From positions 1 to 64,000 of the forward strand of contig JAOUIH010000010.1 in NCBI GenBank assembly GCA_029884165.1: a stretch of 64,000 nucleotides of DNA, in the 5' to 3' direction. The notes under the pieces are model-generated. The model searched no databases and was not told the origin of the DNA. It saw nothing but the letters and a program-made list of their open reading frames with translations. The position numbers and the translations under genes were made by a program. Origin of the DNA: Gammaproteobacteria bacterium. GTDB lineage: Bacteria; Pseudomonadota; Gammaproteobacteria; Steroidobacterales; Woeseiaceae. Below are positions 30,082-40,196 of the stretch, one piece after another. Each line of letters opens with the position of its first letter. Position 1 is the stretch's first letter.

Positions 30082-32253
30082 ATGACTAGCAGACAGCTGA
30101 CGCTCATCGCGGCCAGCCTGGCCACTGCGCTCGGCGCTGCGCCGGCCGCCAACGGGCAGGGGCAGGACGATTCGATTTTCGAGGAGATTACGGTCACCGC
30201 GAAAAAGCGCGAAGAGAGCATTTACGAAGTACCGGTAGCGATGAGCGCGTTCTCGGACGCGACGATCGCGAAGCAGGGCATCACGGACCTGGTCGACATC
30301 GGCAAGTTCGTGCCGAACCTGAACGTCACGACGTTCTCGGCCGGCCACACCGCCTCGGCCAACCCCTTCATCCGCGGCATCGGGCTGCAGGACCACCTGA
30401 TCACGACCGACCCCGGCGTGTCGGTCTACGTCGACGGCGTCTATCTCGGCCGCCAGGTCGGCCAGAACTGGAGCCTGTCGAACATCGAGCGCATCGAGGT
30501 GCTGCGCGGGCCGCAGGGCACGCTATACGGCCGCAACTCGCTCGGCGGTTCGATCAACATCATCACGAAGCGCCCCGGCACCTACGACGGCGCGAAGGTC
30601 GGCCTGACGGTCGGCACGGAGGGCCGCCTGAATGGCGAATTCTACGGCGACACGAGCCTCACCGACACGCTGGCCGTCTCCGTCAACGGCGCGTTCAAGC
30701 GCCGCGGCGGCTCGGGCAAGTTCCTGAACATCCCGAACGCGGAGAAGGACGTCGGCGAGCTTCAGGACGTCTCGGCGCGCGCGGCGCTCCTGTGGACCCC
30801 GACCGACCGCTTCTCGATCGTCGTTGCTGCCGATGGCAACGAGGGCGACAACGGCATGAATCCGTATACGACGCTGATCGACGAAGTACCGAATGGTGCG
30901 GTCTTCGGCGCGGGCTATCGCAATTCCGACGTCGCCGCGAATCCGTATGACAACAACACCGGGCAGGTGGACCAGGTCAACGTCCGTAACCAGGCCTATG
31001 GTGTCTCGGTAACGGCCGACTATGCGATGAGCGATGCGCTGAACCTGCGCCTGATCGCCAGCGACCGCCATTCCGATTACCGGGCGGGCCTCGACGATGA
31101 CAGCTTCATCGACAATTTCCTGACCTTCCCGGAAATCGGTTATGCCGACCAGACCTCGATCGAGTTGCAGGTCAATGGCGAGTACGAGCGCTGGGACTTC
31201 GTCGCGGGCATCTACAGCTTCGACGAGGAAGGCAAGAACAGCCAGGACCCGAACGTGTTCCTGGGCGGCGCTGGCGACTTCCTGCTGGGCCAGGACGTTT
31301 CCAGCACCGCAATCTACGGCAACGTCGGCTTCCAGGTATCCGACGCGCTGCGGGTCTCGGGCGGCCTGCGCTTCACGGACGACGAGAAGGACGCAACGAT
31401 CAACATCAACAGCGGCCTGATCGACACCGGCGCCAGCGACGACTGGTCGGAGACGAGCTGGGAACTCGCGGCCACCTTTGAGCTCAGTGACGATCTGAAC
31501 GTCTATGGCACCGTCCAGAACGGCTACCAGTCCGGCCAGTTCCCGCCGCGTCCGTTCTGCCTGTTCAATTTCCTCGACTTCTCCCAGCCGGGCAACGTCA
31601 GCCAGCCGAACTGCTTCGTGGCGAACGACAACATCACAGCGATCAACTACGAGGCCGGCATCAAGGGCACGCCGCTGGATACGCTGCAGATGAGTGTCGC
31701 GATCTTCTACACCGACTACTCGGACCTGCCCTACCAGGTCAGCACGACGCAGGGCGCCGGCTTCGACACGCGCAACATCATCGTCGACCAGACCTCGGTC
31801 GGCCTGGAGTGGGAAAGCATCTGGGCCATCACGAACGACTTCCTGCTGCACACGTCACTGGGCTACATCGACGTGGACGTAGACGACCCGGAGGCGGTCG
31901 CGCCGCTGACCCCGGAACTGACGATCTCGATCAGCCCGGAGTACTCGATCCCGATGGTGAACGGGGCCGAGATCGTGCTGCGCGCCGACTGGTCGTATCG
32001 TGACGAGATGTACGGCGAGCCGTCCGCGGATCCGGGACGGTTCACGCAGATCGACAGCCGCGACATCCTGAACTTCGACTTCGCGTATCACTCGCCCGAC
32101 CAGGACTGGACGGTTGCCCTGTACGGCCGCAACGTGACCGACGAGCGCTACGACAACGGCCGCCTGAACACGGGTGACTACATCCTGCGGATCCTGAGCA
32201 ACGACATTCGCGAGTTCGGCGTGCGCTTCGTCAAGGAGTTCACCGGCAACTGA
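30082..32253 (+). CDS. TonB-dependent outer-membrane receptor
   Basis: A 723-residue receptor: signal peptide to about residue 24, TonB box EEITVTAK (34-41), plug with IRGIGLQD and LRGPQGTLYGRNSLGGSINI, and a barrel that ends VRFVKEFTGN. ATG 30082 gives the correct signal peptide; the longer reading frame upstream is an artefact. It is alone between an operator-like repeat and a terminator, 214 bp ahead of the MtaD-like deaminase. The substrate is unknown. Confidence 0.93.
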   Translation: MTSRQLTLIAASLATALGAAPAANGQGQDDSIFEEITVTAKKREESIYEVPVAMSAFSDATIAKQGITDLVDIGKFVPNLNVTTFSAGHTASANPFIRGIGLQDHLITTDPGVSVYVDGVYLGRQVGQNWSLSNIERIEVLRGPQGTLYGRNSLGGSINIITKRPGTYDGAKVGLTVGTEGRLNGEFYGDTSLTDTLAVSVNGAFKRRGGSGKFLNIPNAEKDVGELQDVSARAALLWTPTDRFSIVVAADGNEGDNGMNPYTTLIDEVPNGAVFGAGYRNSDVAANPYDNNTGQVDQVNVRNQAYGVSVTADYAMSDALNLRLIASDRHSDYRAGLDDDSFIDNFLTFPEIGYADQTSIELQVNGEYERWDFVAGIYSFDEEGKNSQDPNVFLGGAGDFLLGQDVSSTAIYGNVGFQVSDALRVSGGLRFTDDEKDATININSGLIDTGASDDWSETSWELAATFELSDDLNVYGTVQNGYQSGQFPPRPFCLFNFLDFSQPGNVSQPNCFVANDNITAINYEAGIKGTPLDTLQMSVAIFYTDYSDLPYQVSTTQGAGFDTRNIIVDQTSVGLEWESIWAITNDFLLHTSLGYIDVDVDDPEAVAPLTPELTISISPEYSIPMVNGAEIVLRADWSYRDEMYGEPSADPGRFTQIDSRDILNFDFAYHSPDQDWTVALYGRNVTDERYDNGRLNTGDYILRILSNDIREFGVRFVKEFTGN

Positions 32254-32278
32254 ACGCCATCGTTCTTCGGCAAAATCA

Positions 32279-32309
32279 CGGGGCGGCCCTGGCCGCCCCG
32301 TTCTTTTTT
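32279..32309 (+). terminator. Rho-independent terminator after the TonB receptor
   Basis: Stem CGGGGCGGCC / GGCCGCCCCG with a 2-base loop, then TTCTTTTTT. It starts 25 bases after the stop. Confidence 0.87.
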
Positions 32310-32467
32310 GGCCCTCCTCAAGGCGCTGACCGCCCTTTCCCCCCTGGACCGGGACAGTTTTTCCCGCTCGGCAAAGCCCGGCACCGGACGGCCCCGTGGA
32401 CGACTCCCGGACGGGGTAGAATGCTTCATTTCCGCGCCCGGCCGCGCGACCAACGGATGCCTCGACG

Positions 32468-33927
32468 ATGACCACAACACGCTTTTTTCGCGCGGGTTTC
32501 GTAACCCTGGCAACAGCCCTCGCGCTGGCCGCCTGCGGGCCCGGGGCGCCGCCCGCGCCCGAGGCGCCGGCCCCGGATATCGAGGACGGGCGCACCGCCG
32601 TGGACCTGATCGTCCCCGGCGACTTCGTCGTCACGATGGACGCGGCGGGCACGGTGATCGAGGACGGCGCCGTGGCGGTCTCCGACGGCGTCGTTGTCGC
32701 GGTCGGCGGCGCGGCCGAGATCGACGCTGCCTACCGGCGGCCGAGCGGCTGCGCGACAGCGGCAGGATCGTGATGCCCGGGCTCGTCAACGGCCACTCGC
32801 ACGCGGCAATGACGTTGCTGCGGGGTGTCGCGGACGACCTCGCGCTGATGGACTGGCTGAACAACTACATTTTCCCTGCCGAAGTCGAGTTCGTCGACGC
32901 GGAATTCGTCCGCATCGGTACGGAACTCGCCTGCTGGGAGATGATCCGCGGTGGCACGACGACGTTCGTCGACATGTACTACTACCCGGACGTCATTGCA
33001 GAGGTCGTCGAGGATTGCGGCCTGCGCGCCTACGTTTCGGCGACCGTCATCGACCAGCGCAGCCCGGACGCCGAGAACGCGAGCGACTCGCTCGTCAAGG
33101 GAGCGGGATTCGTCGAGCGCTGGCAGGGTCGCAGCAGCCGGATTACGCCCATTTACGGCCCGCATGCGAATTACACGCTGAATGCCGAGCAGCTGGCAGC
33201 CACGCGTGCCGCCGCGAACCGGTACGGCGCACCGATCAGCATCCACATGTCCGAGTCACCGTTCGAAGTCCAGTACTCGAAGGACACCTACGGCATGACG
33301 TCGATCGAGCTGCTGGAGTCCATCGGTTTCCTGGACGGCCCGACCATCGGCGCGCACGTCGTCTGGCCCACGGACAGGGAGATCCCCATCCTCGCGGAAC
33401 GCAAGGTCGGCGTGATCCACAACCCCACGTCGAACATGAAGATCGCGTCGGGCATCGCACCGGTCACCGCGATGCTGGCCGCCGGAGTCCGCGTCGGGCT
33501 CGGCACCGACGGTGCCGCGAGCAACAACGACCTGGACATGTGGGAAGAGATGCGCCTCGCGTCTTTCCTGCAAAAGGTCGAGCAGATGAACCCCGAGGTT
33601 TTATCAGCGTCGACCGTGTTGACGATGGCTACCCGCGGCGGAGCAGCCGCAATCGGCCTGGAGGGCGAGGTAGGAGAATTGCGGCCCGGCCTGCGCGCCG
33701 ACCTGATCCAGGTCGCGTTCGACGACGTGCACCACGTACCGTTGTACGACGTCGTGTCCCACCTCGTCTACGTTACGGACGAGCAGGACGTCGCCTCGGT
33801 GGTCGTCGACGGCCGGCTGTTGATGCGGGAGGGCAATCTGCTGACGCTAGACACCGACCGTGTGGCTGCGGAGGCGCGGGAACTCGCCGGCCGCATCAAG
33901 GCGGCGCTCGAAGAACGTAACCAATAG
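32468..33927 (+). pseudogene. MtaD-like 5'-methylthioadenosine/S-adenosylhomocysteine deaminase lipoprotein, frameshifted near 32737
   Basis: An amidohydrolase split over two frames. The 5' part (32468 to about 32737) gives a lipobox signal (ALALAAC, Cys23) and the N-terminal beta-sandwich (DLIVPGDFVVTMDAAG). The 3' part in another frame continues AAERLRDSGRIVMPGLVNGHSH, then HMSES, HVVWPT, NPTSNMKIASG and GTDGAASNNDLDMW, which are MtaD/TRZ-ATZ signatures. Restoring one G in the run at 32736-32737 would join the two into one protein of about 486 residues. Either the gene is broken or the read/assembly lost a base. An internal start at 32772 would lack the sandwich strands. TAGAAT at 32417-32422 is a possible -10. 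A working protein would deaminate adenosine-type nucleosides outside the cytoplasm. Confidence 0.85.
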
Positions 33928-33934
33928 GTCGAGA

Positions 33935-34846
33935 ATGACAGATAACCCCGGCAAGAACGTATCCCTCGTGCTCGGCAGCGGCGGCGCCCGCGGGCTGGCG
34001 CACATTGGCATCATCCACTGGCTCGAAAAGCACGGTTACTGCGTGCAGTCTATCTCGGGCTGTTCGATGGGTGCGGTCATCGGCGGCATCTATGCGGCCG
34101 GAAAACTGGATGAATACGAGCGCTGGGTCTGCGCCGTCGACAAGATGGACATCGTGTCACTGCTGGACTTCAGCTGGCGCCGGGGCGGCCTCGTCAAGGG
34201 CGAGAAGATCATCGATCTGCTGCGCGAGCTGGTCGGTGACCAGAACATCGAGAACCTGCCCATCCGGTTCACGGCGGTTGCCGCCGACATCAAGGCGGAA
34301 AAGGAGGTCTGGATCCAGAAGGGCTGCCTGTTCGACGCCATGCGCGCCTCGATGTCCCTGCCGATGTTCTTTACGCCGTTCGAATACAAGGGCGCAATGC
34401 TCATCGACGGCGGGGTACTGAACCCGGTGCCGATCGCCCCCACGTTCTCGGATCACACCGATCTTACGATTGCCGTCAACCTGGGAGGCCGGGTCCGGCC
34501 CAACATACCGAAGAAGGTTACAATCAGGGAGCGGGATGCGAACGAGCGCTCGGACCTGAGGGACAGCATCAACCGGTTCATCGAGCGCCTCCAGAACACG
34601 ATCAGTCGCGATGGGGACGACGACGTGCTGGGTGTCTACGACATAGCCAACCAGGCATTCGACGCCATGCAGGGCACGATCTCCCGTGCGAAGCTGGCCG
34701 CTTACCCGCCGGACAAGGTCGTCACGATTCCCCGCAATGCCTGCGGCATACTGGAATTCGATCGCGCCAGGGAAATGATCGAGCTTGGCTATGAATCCGC
34801 CCGCGAGCAGCTCGGCAATGACGATGCCGGCAAGGATCGGGTATGA
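33935..34846 (+). CDS. Patatin-like phospholipase
   Basis: A 303-residue cytoplasmic patatin-family lipid acyl hydrolase with all key parts: the oxyanion loop GSGGARGLAHIG (about 14-25), nucleophile in GCSMG (Ser44) and catalytic Asp158 in LIDGGVLNPVP. Relatives of the RssA type act on membrane lipids, though the substrate is not known here. ATG 33935 starts 7 bases after the deaminase stop. Its stop overlaps the next small gene as ATGA, so the two are likely made together. Confidence 0.9.
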   Translation: MTDNPGKNVSLVLGSGGARGLAHIGIIHWLEKHGYCVQSISGCSMGAVIGGIYAAGKLDEYERWVCAVDKMDIVSLLDFSWRRGGLVKGEKIIDLLRELVGDQNIENLPIRFTAVAADIKAEKEVWIQKGCLFDAMRASMSLPMFFTPFEYKGAMLIDGGVLNPVPIAPTFSDHTDLTIAVNLGGRVRPNIPKKVTIRERDANERSDLRDSINRFIERLQNTISRDGDDDVLGVYDIANQAFDAMQGTISRAKLAAYPPDKVVTIPRNACGILEFDRAREMIELGYESAREQLGNDDAGKDRV

Positions 34847-35262
34847 CCTTCCAGATCGAGTACGAGATGAAGCCAGGCTACCTGCATGCAAGGGTCAGCG
34901 GCACGAATGCGCGTCAGGTCGTCAAGGCCTATCTGAAAGAGATCCGCGAAGAGTGCATGCGTCGCGGCTGCGAGAAGGTCTTGATCGAAGAGAACCTGCG
35001 GGGCGAGCGCCTCGATACGATGGAGGTCTTCGATATCGCGTCCGAAGGCAGCCTGGAGGCGCTGGGCTGGTTCGAGGCCGTCGCCTACGTCGACCCGCAT
35101 ATGCACGATCTGCGGGAATTCGCCGAGACGGTGGCGATCAATCGCGGCATGCCGGTTGCGATTTTCGAATCGGTCGAGAAAGCCGCCGCCTGGCTGGATG
35201 CGCAACAGGGCGGTAGCCGCGAAAAGTACATCTTCACAGACGGTGACAGCTCCGCGCGCTGA
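34843..35262 (+). CDS. Small conserved-looking protein, possibly STAS/SpoIIAA-like
   Basis: A 139-residue soluble protein without signal peptide or recognised catalytic motif. The pattern of alternating strands and helices (YLHARVSG, KAYLKEIREECMRRG, KVLIEENLRGERL, FDIASEG, AVAIN-like VAINRG, EKAAAWL) resembles the STAS/SpoIIAA-like fold, judged by eye. It overlaps the patatin gene by four bases and is convergent with deoB 18 bp downstream. Function unknown; a regulatory partner of the patatin is one possibility. Confidence 0.6.
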   Translation: MTFQIEYEMKPGYLHARVSGTNARQVVKAYLKEIREECMRRGCEKVLIEENLRGERLDTMEVFDIASEGSLEALGWFEAVAYVDPHMHDLREFAETVAINRGMPVAIFESVEKAAAWLDAQQGGSREKYIFTDGDSSAR

Positions 35263-35280
35263 CCCCCGGGTTCGGCCTGC

Positions 35281-36480
35281 TCAGTCCAGGAAGCTGGTGC
35301 CGTAGTCCATCGGTGCGAGCCCGAAGAACTCGGCGAGACTCTGCCCGATATCGGCGAAGGTCTCCCGCCGGCCGATTGGGCCCGGCGAAACCCGGGCGCC
35401 ATATGCCAGCACGGGAATATTCTCGCGCGTGTGATCGCTGCCGGGCCAGGTCGGGTCGCAGCCGTGGTCGGCACTGATCAGCAGCAGGTCGCCCGGCTCC
35501 ATATCTTCCATCAGTTCCGGCAGGCGCGCGTCGAATGACTCGAGCGCCGCCGCATAACCCTCGACGTCGCGGCGGTGTCCGTACAACATGTCGAAATCCA
35601 CGAAATTGGTGAACACGATCGAGCGATCGGGGGCACTCTCCAGCGCGACGAGCGTCGCATCGAACAGCGCCGCGTTGCCGGTTGCCTTCACCTTCCGCGT
35701 GATGCCCTGGTGCGCATAGATATCGGCGATCTTGCCGATGCTGAAGACTTCGCCGCCGCTGGCGGCCAGCTTGTCGAGCACGGTCGGCGACGGTGGTGGG
35801 GTCGTCAGGTCACGACGATTGCCGGTTCGCTGGAAATCGGCGCTCGACCTGCCAGTGAACGGCCGCGCGATCACCCGACCGATGCGGTACTCGTCCACGA
35901 GCTCCCTGGCAATGTCACAGACCTCGTACAGCCGCTGCAAGCCGAAAGTCTCCTCGTGTGCCGCGACCTGGAATACGCTGTCGGCCGACGTGTACACGAT
36001 CGGCTTGCCGCTGTGCATGTGCTCCTCGCCGAGTTCGGCGATGATCGTCGTGCCCGACGCGTGGCAATTCCCCAGTACGCCCGGAAGTCCCGCCCTCTCG
36101 ATAAGGCTCCGGAGCAGCTCGGGCGGGAAGGTATCCTCGCGCTTCGTAAAATAGCCCCAGTCGAACAGCACCGGAACGCCGGCGATCTCCCAATGGCCGC
36201 TTGGCGTATCCTTGCCGCTCGACAGCTCCCTGGCGTATCCGTAGGTACCGATCGCATCGGCTGCGTCGCGACACCCTGCAGGGAATGTCCCGGCGCTCGC
36301 GGCGGCCGCCCGTAACAGACCGAGCCGGGCGAGATTCGGCAGCGCCAGCGGCCGGCCCTGCGAGGCCCGGACCCTGGCGATGCTACCCAGCGTGTTAGCC
36401 CCCGTATCGCCGAAGCGGCCGGCATCCTCGGTCGCGCCGATGCCGAAAGAATCCATGATCAGTATGATGGCTCGAGTCAC
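35281..36480 (-). CDS. deoB: Phosphopentomutase
   Basis: Interconverts (deoxy)ribose-1-phosphate and -5-phosphate, after DeoA and DeoD. The 399-residue alkaline-phosphatase-fold enzyme shows [19 protein letters not shown] (kept short here), the phosphorylated Thr loop [22 protein letters not shown] and [17 protein letters not shown] metal motifs. The start is GTG 36480, directly giving the family N-terminus [12 protein letters not shown]. It stands apart from deoA and deoD, and no deoC lies in the window. Confidence 0.96.
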   Translation of the reverse strand: MTRAIILIMDSFGIGATEDAGRFGDTGANTLGSIARVRASQGRPLALPNLARLGLLRAAAASAGTFPAGCRDAADAIGTYGYARELSSGKDTPSGHWEIAGVPVLFDWGYFTKREDTFPPELLRSLIERAGLPGVLGNCHASGTTIIAELGEEHMHSGKPIVYTSADSVFQVAAHEETFGLQRLYEVCDIARELVDEYRIGRVIARPFTGRSSADFQRTGNRRDLTTPPPSPTVLDKLAASGGEVFSIGKIADIYAHQGITRKVKATGNAALFDATLVALESAPDRSIVFTNFVDFDMLYGHRRDVEGYAAALESFDARLPELMEDMEPGDLLLISADHGCDPTWPGSDHTRENIPVLAYGARVSPGPIGRRETFADIGQSLAEFFGLAPMDYGTSFLD

Positions 36481-36584
36481 GAGTTTGCCGCCCAGGCCCT
36501 GCCGAGGGGCGGAAGTCTAACCCATCCGGCCCGGCGGGCAAGAAGTAAGTCTTTCGCAGCCACCTGGCTCCGGCGTGCCGCCAC

Positions 36585-36614
36585 AAAAAACCCGGCACTT
36601 GGCCGGGCTTTTCG
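36585..36614 (-). terminator. Rho-independent terminator of the cytochrome oxidase operon
   Basis: Read on the minus strand: AAAAGCCCGGC, a short loop, GCCGGGTTTTTT. It lies about 20 bases after the subunit IV stop and ends the operon before deoB. Confidence 0.82.
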
Positions 36615-36633
36615 TCTGCATTTGGAACGTCCT

Positions 36634-36981
36634 TCAATGATGGGGCGACTGCGGCACGAAGCTGCTTTCGCCGAAGAACTCGATTCGGGTCAGGAACGTG
36701 TAATCGCCTTCCAGCGACATGATCCCTATGAACACCGCAATGAAGATCGGTGGCAGCAGGATCGCGAGCTGCAGCGCCATGCGCTCCCATTTCATGTGCA
36801 TGAAAATCGCGATGATGAACCCCGCCTTCACGAACATGAAAATAAGGATCAGCGACCAGCGCAACATGCCGTGGAACTGGAGATAATCCACCATGTAAGA
36901 GAAGAAGCTGATGAGGAACAGCAGTCCCCAGATCCAGAAGTAAATTCCGAGTGGATGCTGTTGTCCTTCAGAACTTGCCAT
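36634..36981 (-). CDS. Cytochrome c oxidase subunit IV (small membrane subunit)
   Basis: A 115-residue protein with three hydrophobic helices (about 14-32, 42-62, 71-90), as in prokaryotic oxidase subunit IV (CoxD/CyoD type). KAGFIIAIFMHMKWE is the most typical stretch. It stabilises the oxidase complex in the inner membrane. It is the last gene of the operon, 21 bp after a subunit III gene and just before the terminator. Confidence 0.88.
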   Translation of the reverse strand: MASSEGQQHPLGIYFWIWGLLFLISFFSYMVDYLQFHGMLRWSLILIFMFVKAGFIIAIFMHMKWERMALQLAILLPPIFIAVFIGIMSLEGDYTFLTRIEFFGESSFVPQSPHH

Positions 36982-37002
36982 AACCAGTGCTCCTGCCCGT
37001 GA

Positions 37003-37695
37003 TTACCAGAGATAGAAGAATGCGAATATAAACACCCAGACGAGGTCGACGAAGTGCCAGTACAGGCCGGCGATCTCCACGATCTCGTAATTGCCGCCGC
37101 GTTTTTCGTAAAAGCCGTTCTTGACGCGAAACGCAACCCACAGCAGGTAAATGACGCCCGCACTGACGTGCATGCCGTGGAAGCCGGTGATCATGAAGAA
37201 GCTCGAGCCGAACTGGGCAGCACCCATCGGGTTGCCCCAGGGCCGCACGCCCTCGTCGACTATCAGCTTGGTCCACTCGAAGGCCTGCATGCCGACGAAC
37301 GTCGCGCCGAGCGCAGCGGTCGCGACCATCAGCCAAAAGGTCTTGTTGCGATCCTTTCGGTAGCCCATGTTCACCGCAAGCGCCATCGTGCCGCTGGACG
37401 TGATCAGCACGAAGGTCATGATCGCGATCAGGATCAGCGGGATCGGGTCACCGCCGAAGGACAGGGCGAAGACTTCGCTCGGCAAGGGCCATGGGTCCGC
37501 GGTCGACATCCTGACCGTCATGTAGGAGATCAGGAAGCAGCTGAAGATGAACGTGTCACTCAGCAGGAAGATCCACATCATGGCCTTCCCCCACGGCACG
37601 TGGAATGACTGCTTGTCCGCCGAGAAATCGGATGTCACCCCACCGAGGCCGCCCGGCAGGACTCCACCCGTGTTAGTCATCGCTGCTTCCGACAT
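37003..37695 (-). CDS. Cytochrome c oxidase subunit III
   Basis: A 230-residue integral membrane protein with about five to seven helices. WIFLLSDTFIFSCFL, GMQAFEWTKL, FFMITGFHGMHVSAG and ends of the form AGLYWHFVDLVWVFIF are standard subunit III blocks. Subunit III supports proton uptake and stability of the core oxidase. It is the second of two adjacent subunit III-like genes. Confidence 0.93.
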   Translation of the reverse strand: MSEAAMTNTGGVLPGGLGGVTSDFSADKQSFHVPWGKAMMWIFLLSDTFIFSCFLISYMTVRMSTADPWPLPSEVFALSFGGDPIPLILIAIMTFVLITSSGTMALAVNMGYRKDRNKTFWLMVATAALGATFVGMQAFEWTKLIVDEGVRPWGNPMGAAQFGSSFFMITGFHGMHVSAGVIYLLWVAFRVKNGFYEKRGGNYEIVEIAGLYWHFVDLVWVFIFAFFYLW

Positions 37696-37730
37696 ATTTC
37701 GGGATCCTTATTTACTCAATTGGTGATTGC

Positions 37731-38393
37731 TCAGGTTGCCAGGAGCAATCCGAACAGCACGACCCAGACGAGCAGCAGGAAGTGCCAGTAAACGGTACAG
37801 AGCTCGATGCTGAGCCGCACGGCATCGGCATCCGCGCCGGTCCAGGCGCGCACGGCCGACCGTGCCCAGACATACAGGCCGCCGAGCATGTGCAGGCCGT
37901 GGACACCGGTCAGCAGGTAGAAGAACGCGTTGGCTGCATTGGACGACGCGTATTGGCCCGCCGCCAGGAGCTGCTGCCAGGCAACAAGCTGACCGACGAG
38001 GAACATGATGGACAGAGCGCCCGCAACCATGAGTCCCGGTTTCAGGCTGGCCGTCCTGCCGGCCACGGCCCGGTTCCGGGTCCAGTGGTACACGACGCTG
38101 GCGAGAACCAGGAACGCGCTGTTGACCCAGAGCAGGTCCGGCTCGGCCAGCGGGCTCCAGTCGGCCACTCGCATGCGGATCGTGTAGGCGCTGACGAACA
38201 ACGCGAACAGGGACGTAGCGACCGCGAGAAAGGTCGTCAGCCCGACCGTTTTCGAATTCGTATCGAGCGAGGCACCGCTGAACGAGTCGGCGACGGAGTC
38301 CGACACCCATGGCTGCGTGTTCAGCGACTGGCGAAGCAGCCAGCCGATCACCGTGGCCATGATGACGGCCAGGAATACGAGCGTGATCGTCAT
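37731..38393 (-). CDS. Second cytochrome c oxidase subunit III-like protein
   Basis: A 220-residue membrane protein that is shorter and more diverged than its neighbour. It keeps the C-terminal subunit III signature: FFYLLTGVHGLHMLGGLY and CTVYWHFLLLVWVVLFGLL. The N-terminal half has two hydrophobic helices and a polar insert. It starts immediately after the coxA stop. Two subunit III-like genes side by side occur in some caa3-type operons; the second may be an accessory subunit. Confidence 0.85.
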   Translation of the reverse strand: MTITLVFLAVIMATVIGWLLRQSLNTQPWVSDSVADSFSGASLDTNSKTVGLTTFLAVATSLFALFVSAYTIRMRVADWSPLAEPDLLWVNSAFLVLASVVYHWTRNRAVAGRTASLKPGLMVAGALSIMFLVGQLVAWQQLLAAGQYASSNAANAFFYLLTGVHGLHMLGGLYVWARSAVRAWTGADADAVRLSIELCTVYWHFLLLVWVVLFGLLLAT

Positions 38394-40157
38394 CTAGTGA
38401 TGCACTCCGTGGTCGCGCCCGACCGGGACCTCGCTGGCCGGTACGTTCTGCGGCACGAAATCCTGCTCCTGCCCCGGGACGCTGTAGTCGTAAGCCCAGC
38501 GATGAACCTCGGGCAGGTCGTGACCCCAGTTGCCGTGCTTCGGCGGCGTGTCCGGCGTCTGCCACTCGAGGGTCGTCGCACCCCAGGGATTGCTGTCCGC
38601 CTTCTTGCCGTTCCGCAGGCTCGTGATCATGTTGTAGAAGAAGATCAGCTGGGTCAGCGCGACGAAGATCGCCGAGATCGTTATGCTGGCGTTCAGCGCC
38701 TGGGCCGACTCCGGCAGGAAATCGGTGTTGCCCATCGCGAAGTAGCGCCGCGGGACGCCCTGGAAGCCGAGGTAATGCATCGGCAGATAGATCGAGTAGG
38801 TGCCGAGGAGCGTCATCCAGAAATGCCACTTACCCAGCGTCTCGTTGAACATCCTGCCCGTCATCTTCGGGTACCAGTGGTAAATCGCGGCGAATACGAC
38901 CAGCACCGGCGACACGCCCATGACCATGTGGAAATGCGCGACCACGAAATAGGTGTCGGACAAGGGCAGGTCGATGACGACGTTGCCGAGGAAAATGCCG
39001 GTCAGTCCCCCGTGGATGAACGTGAAGATGAAGCCGATGGCGAATAGCATCGGCACCCGGAGGTGGATGTTCCCCTGCCACAGCGTCAGGACCCAGTTGT
39101 AAACCTTGAGCGCCGTCGGCACCGCGATGATCAGCGTGGTCGTCGCGAAGAAGAAACCGAAGTACGGGTTCATGCCACTGACATACATGTGGTGCGCCCA
39201 CACGATGAATGACAGGCCGCCGATCGCGAGGATCGCCCATACCATCATGCGGTAGCCGAAGATGTTCTTGCGGGCGTGCGTCGCCAGCACGTCCGAGACG
39301 ATGCCGAAAGCCGGCAGGGCGACGATGTAGACCTCCGGATGCCCGAAGAACCAGAACAGGTGCTGGAACAGGATCGGGCTGCCGCCGGTGTGCTCGAGCT
39401 GCTCGCCGGCCGAAATCATCGCGGGCATGAAAAAGCTCGTGTGCGCCAGCTTGTCCAGCAGCATCATGATCGCGCTGACGAGCAACGCGGGGAACGCCAG
39501 CAGGCCGAGGATCGTCGCGACGAATATGCCCCACACCGACAGCGGCATGCGCATCAGGGTCATGCCCCGGCAACGCGCCTGCAGTACCGTCGTGACGTAA
39601 TTCAGGCCGCCCATCGTGAACGCAATGATGAATACACCGAGAGAGGCGAGCATCAGGACGATGCCCAGGCTTTCGCCGGGCGTACCGTCCGAAATTGCCT
39701 GCGGCGGATACAGCGTCCAGCCGGCTCCGGTCGCGCCGCCAGGCACGAACAGGCTGACCAGCAGGATGATAACGGAGAGCAGGTAGACCCAGTAGCTCAG
39801 CATGTTCATGAACGGGAACACCATGTCCCGCGAGCCGCACATCAGCGGGATCAGGTAGTTACCGAAACCGCCCAGGAACAACGCTGTCAGCAGGTAGATG
39901 ACCATGATCATGCCGTGCATGGTCACGAACTGGTAATAGTTCTCGGGGTTGATCAGCGAAAAAGAATCCGGGAAGCCGAGCTGTAGCCGCATCATCACGG
40001 ACAGGATCATTGCGATCACACCGACGAAGATGGCCGTCACACCGTACTGGATCGCGATGACCTTGTGGTCCTGGCTCCAGATGTACTTTTCGATGAAGGT
40101 CTGCGGATCGTGGAGATGTTGCTCATGATCACGATCGGCTATTGCAACATAGGCCAT
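38394..40157 (-). CDS. coxA: Cytochrome c oxidase subunit I (A1-type heme-copper oxidase)
   Basis: The 587-residue catalytic subunit. It has the heme/CuB helices: TMHGMIMVIYLL (His ligand), FWFFGHPEVYIVALPAFG (CuB His, cross-linked Tyr, and the D-channel Glu that marks A1 type), WAHHMYVSGM (CuB His pair), PTALKVYNW (K-channel Lys) and VVAHFHMVMG (heme His pair). FGNYLIPLMCGSRDMVFPFMN holds the D-channel entrance, noted here by its Asp. It reduces oxygen to water and pumps protons. It lies 39 bp after coxB. Confidence 0.96.
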   Translation of the reverse strand: MAYVAIADRDHEQHLHDPQTFIEKYIWSQDHKVIAIQYGVTAIFVGVIAMILSVMMRLQLGFPDSFSLINPENYYQFVTMHGMIMVIYLLTALFLGGFGNYLIPLMCGSRDMVFPFMNMLSYWVYLLSVIILLVSLFVPGGATGAGWTLYPPQAISDGTPGESLGIVLMLASLGVFIIAFTMGGLNYVTTVLQARCRGMTLMRMPLSVWGIFVATILGLLAFPALLVSAIMMLLDKLAHTSFFMPAMISAGEQLEHTGGSPILFQHLFWFFGHPEVYIVALPAFGIVSDVLATHARKNIFGYRMMVWAILAIGGLSFIVWAHHMYVSGMNPYFGFFFATTTLIIAVPTALKVYNWVLTLWQGNIHLRVPMLFAIGFIFTFIHGGLTGIFLGNVVIDLPLSDTYFVVAHFHMVMGVSPVLVVFAAIYHWYPKMTGRMFNETLGKWHFWMTLLGTYSIYLPMHYLGFQGVPRRYFAMGNTDFLPESAQALNASITISAIFVALTQLIFFYNMITSLRNGKKADSNPWGATTLEWQTPDTPPKHGNWGHDLPEVHRWAYDYSVPGQEQDFVPQNVPASEVPVGRDHGVHH

Positions 40158-40196
40158 AAGGCTCCCCTTGGAACTTCGTTATCTCTTAAATACTGT

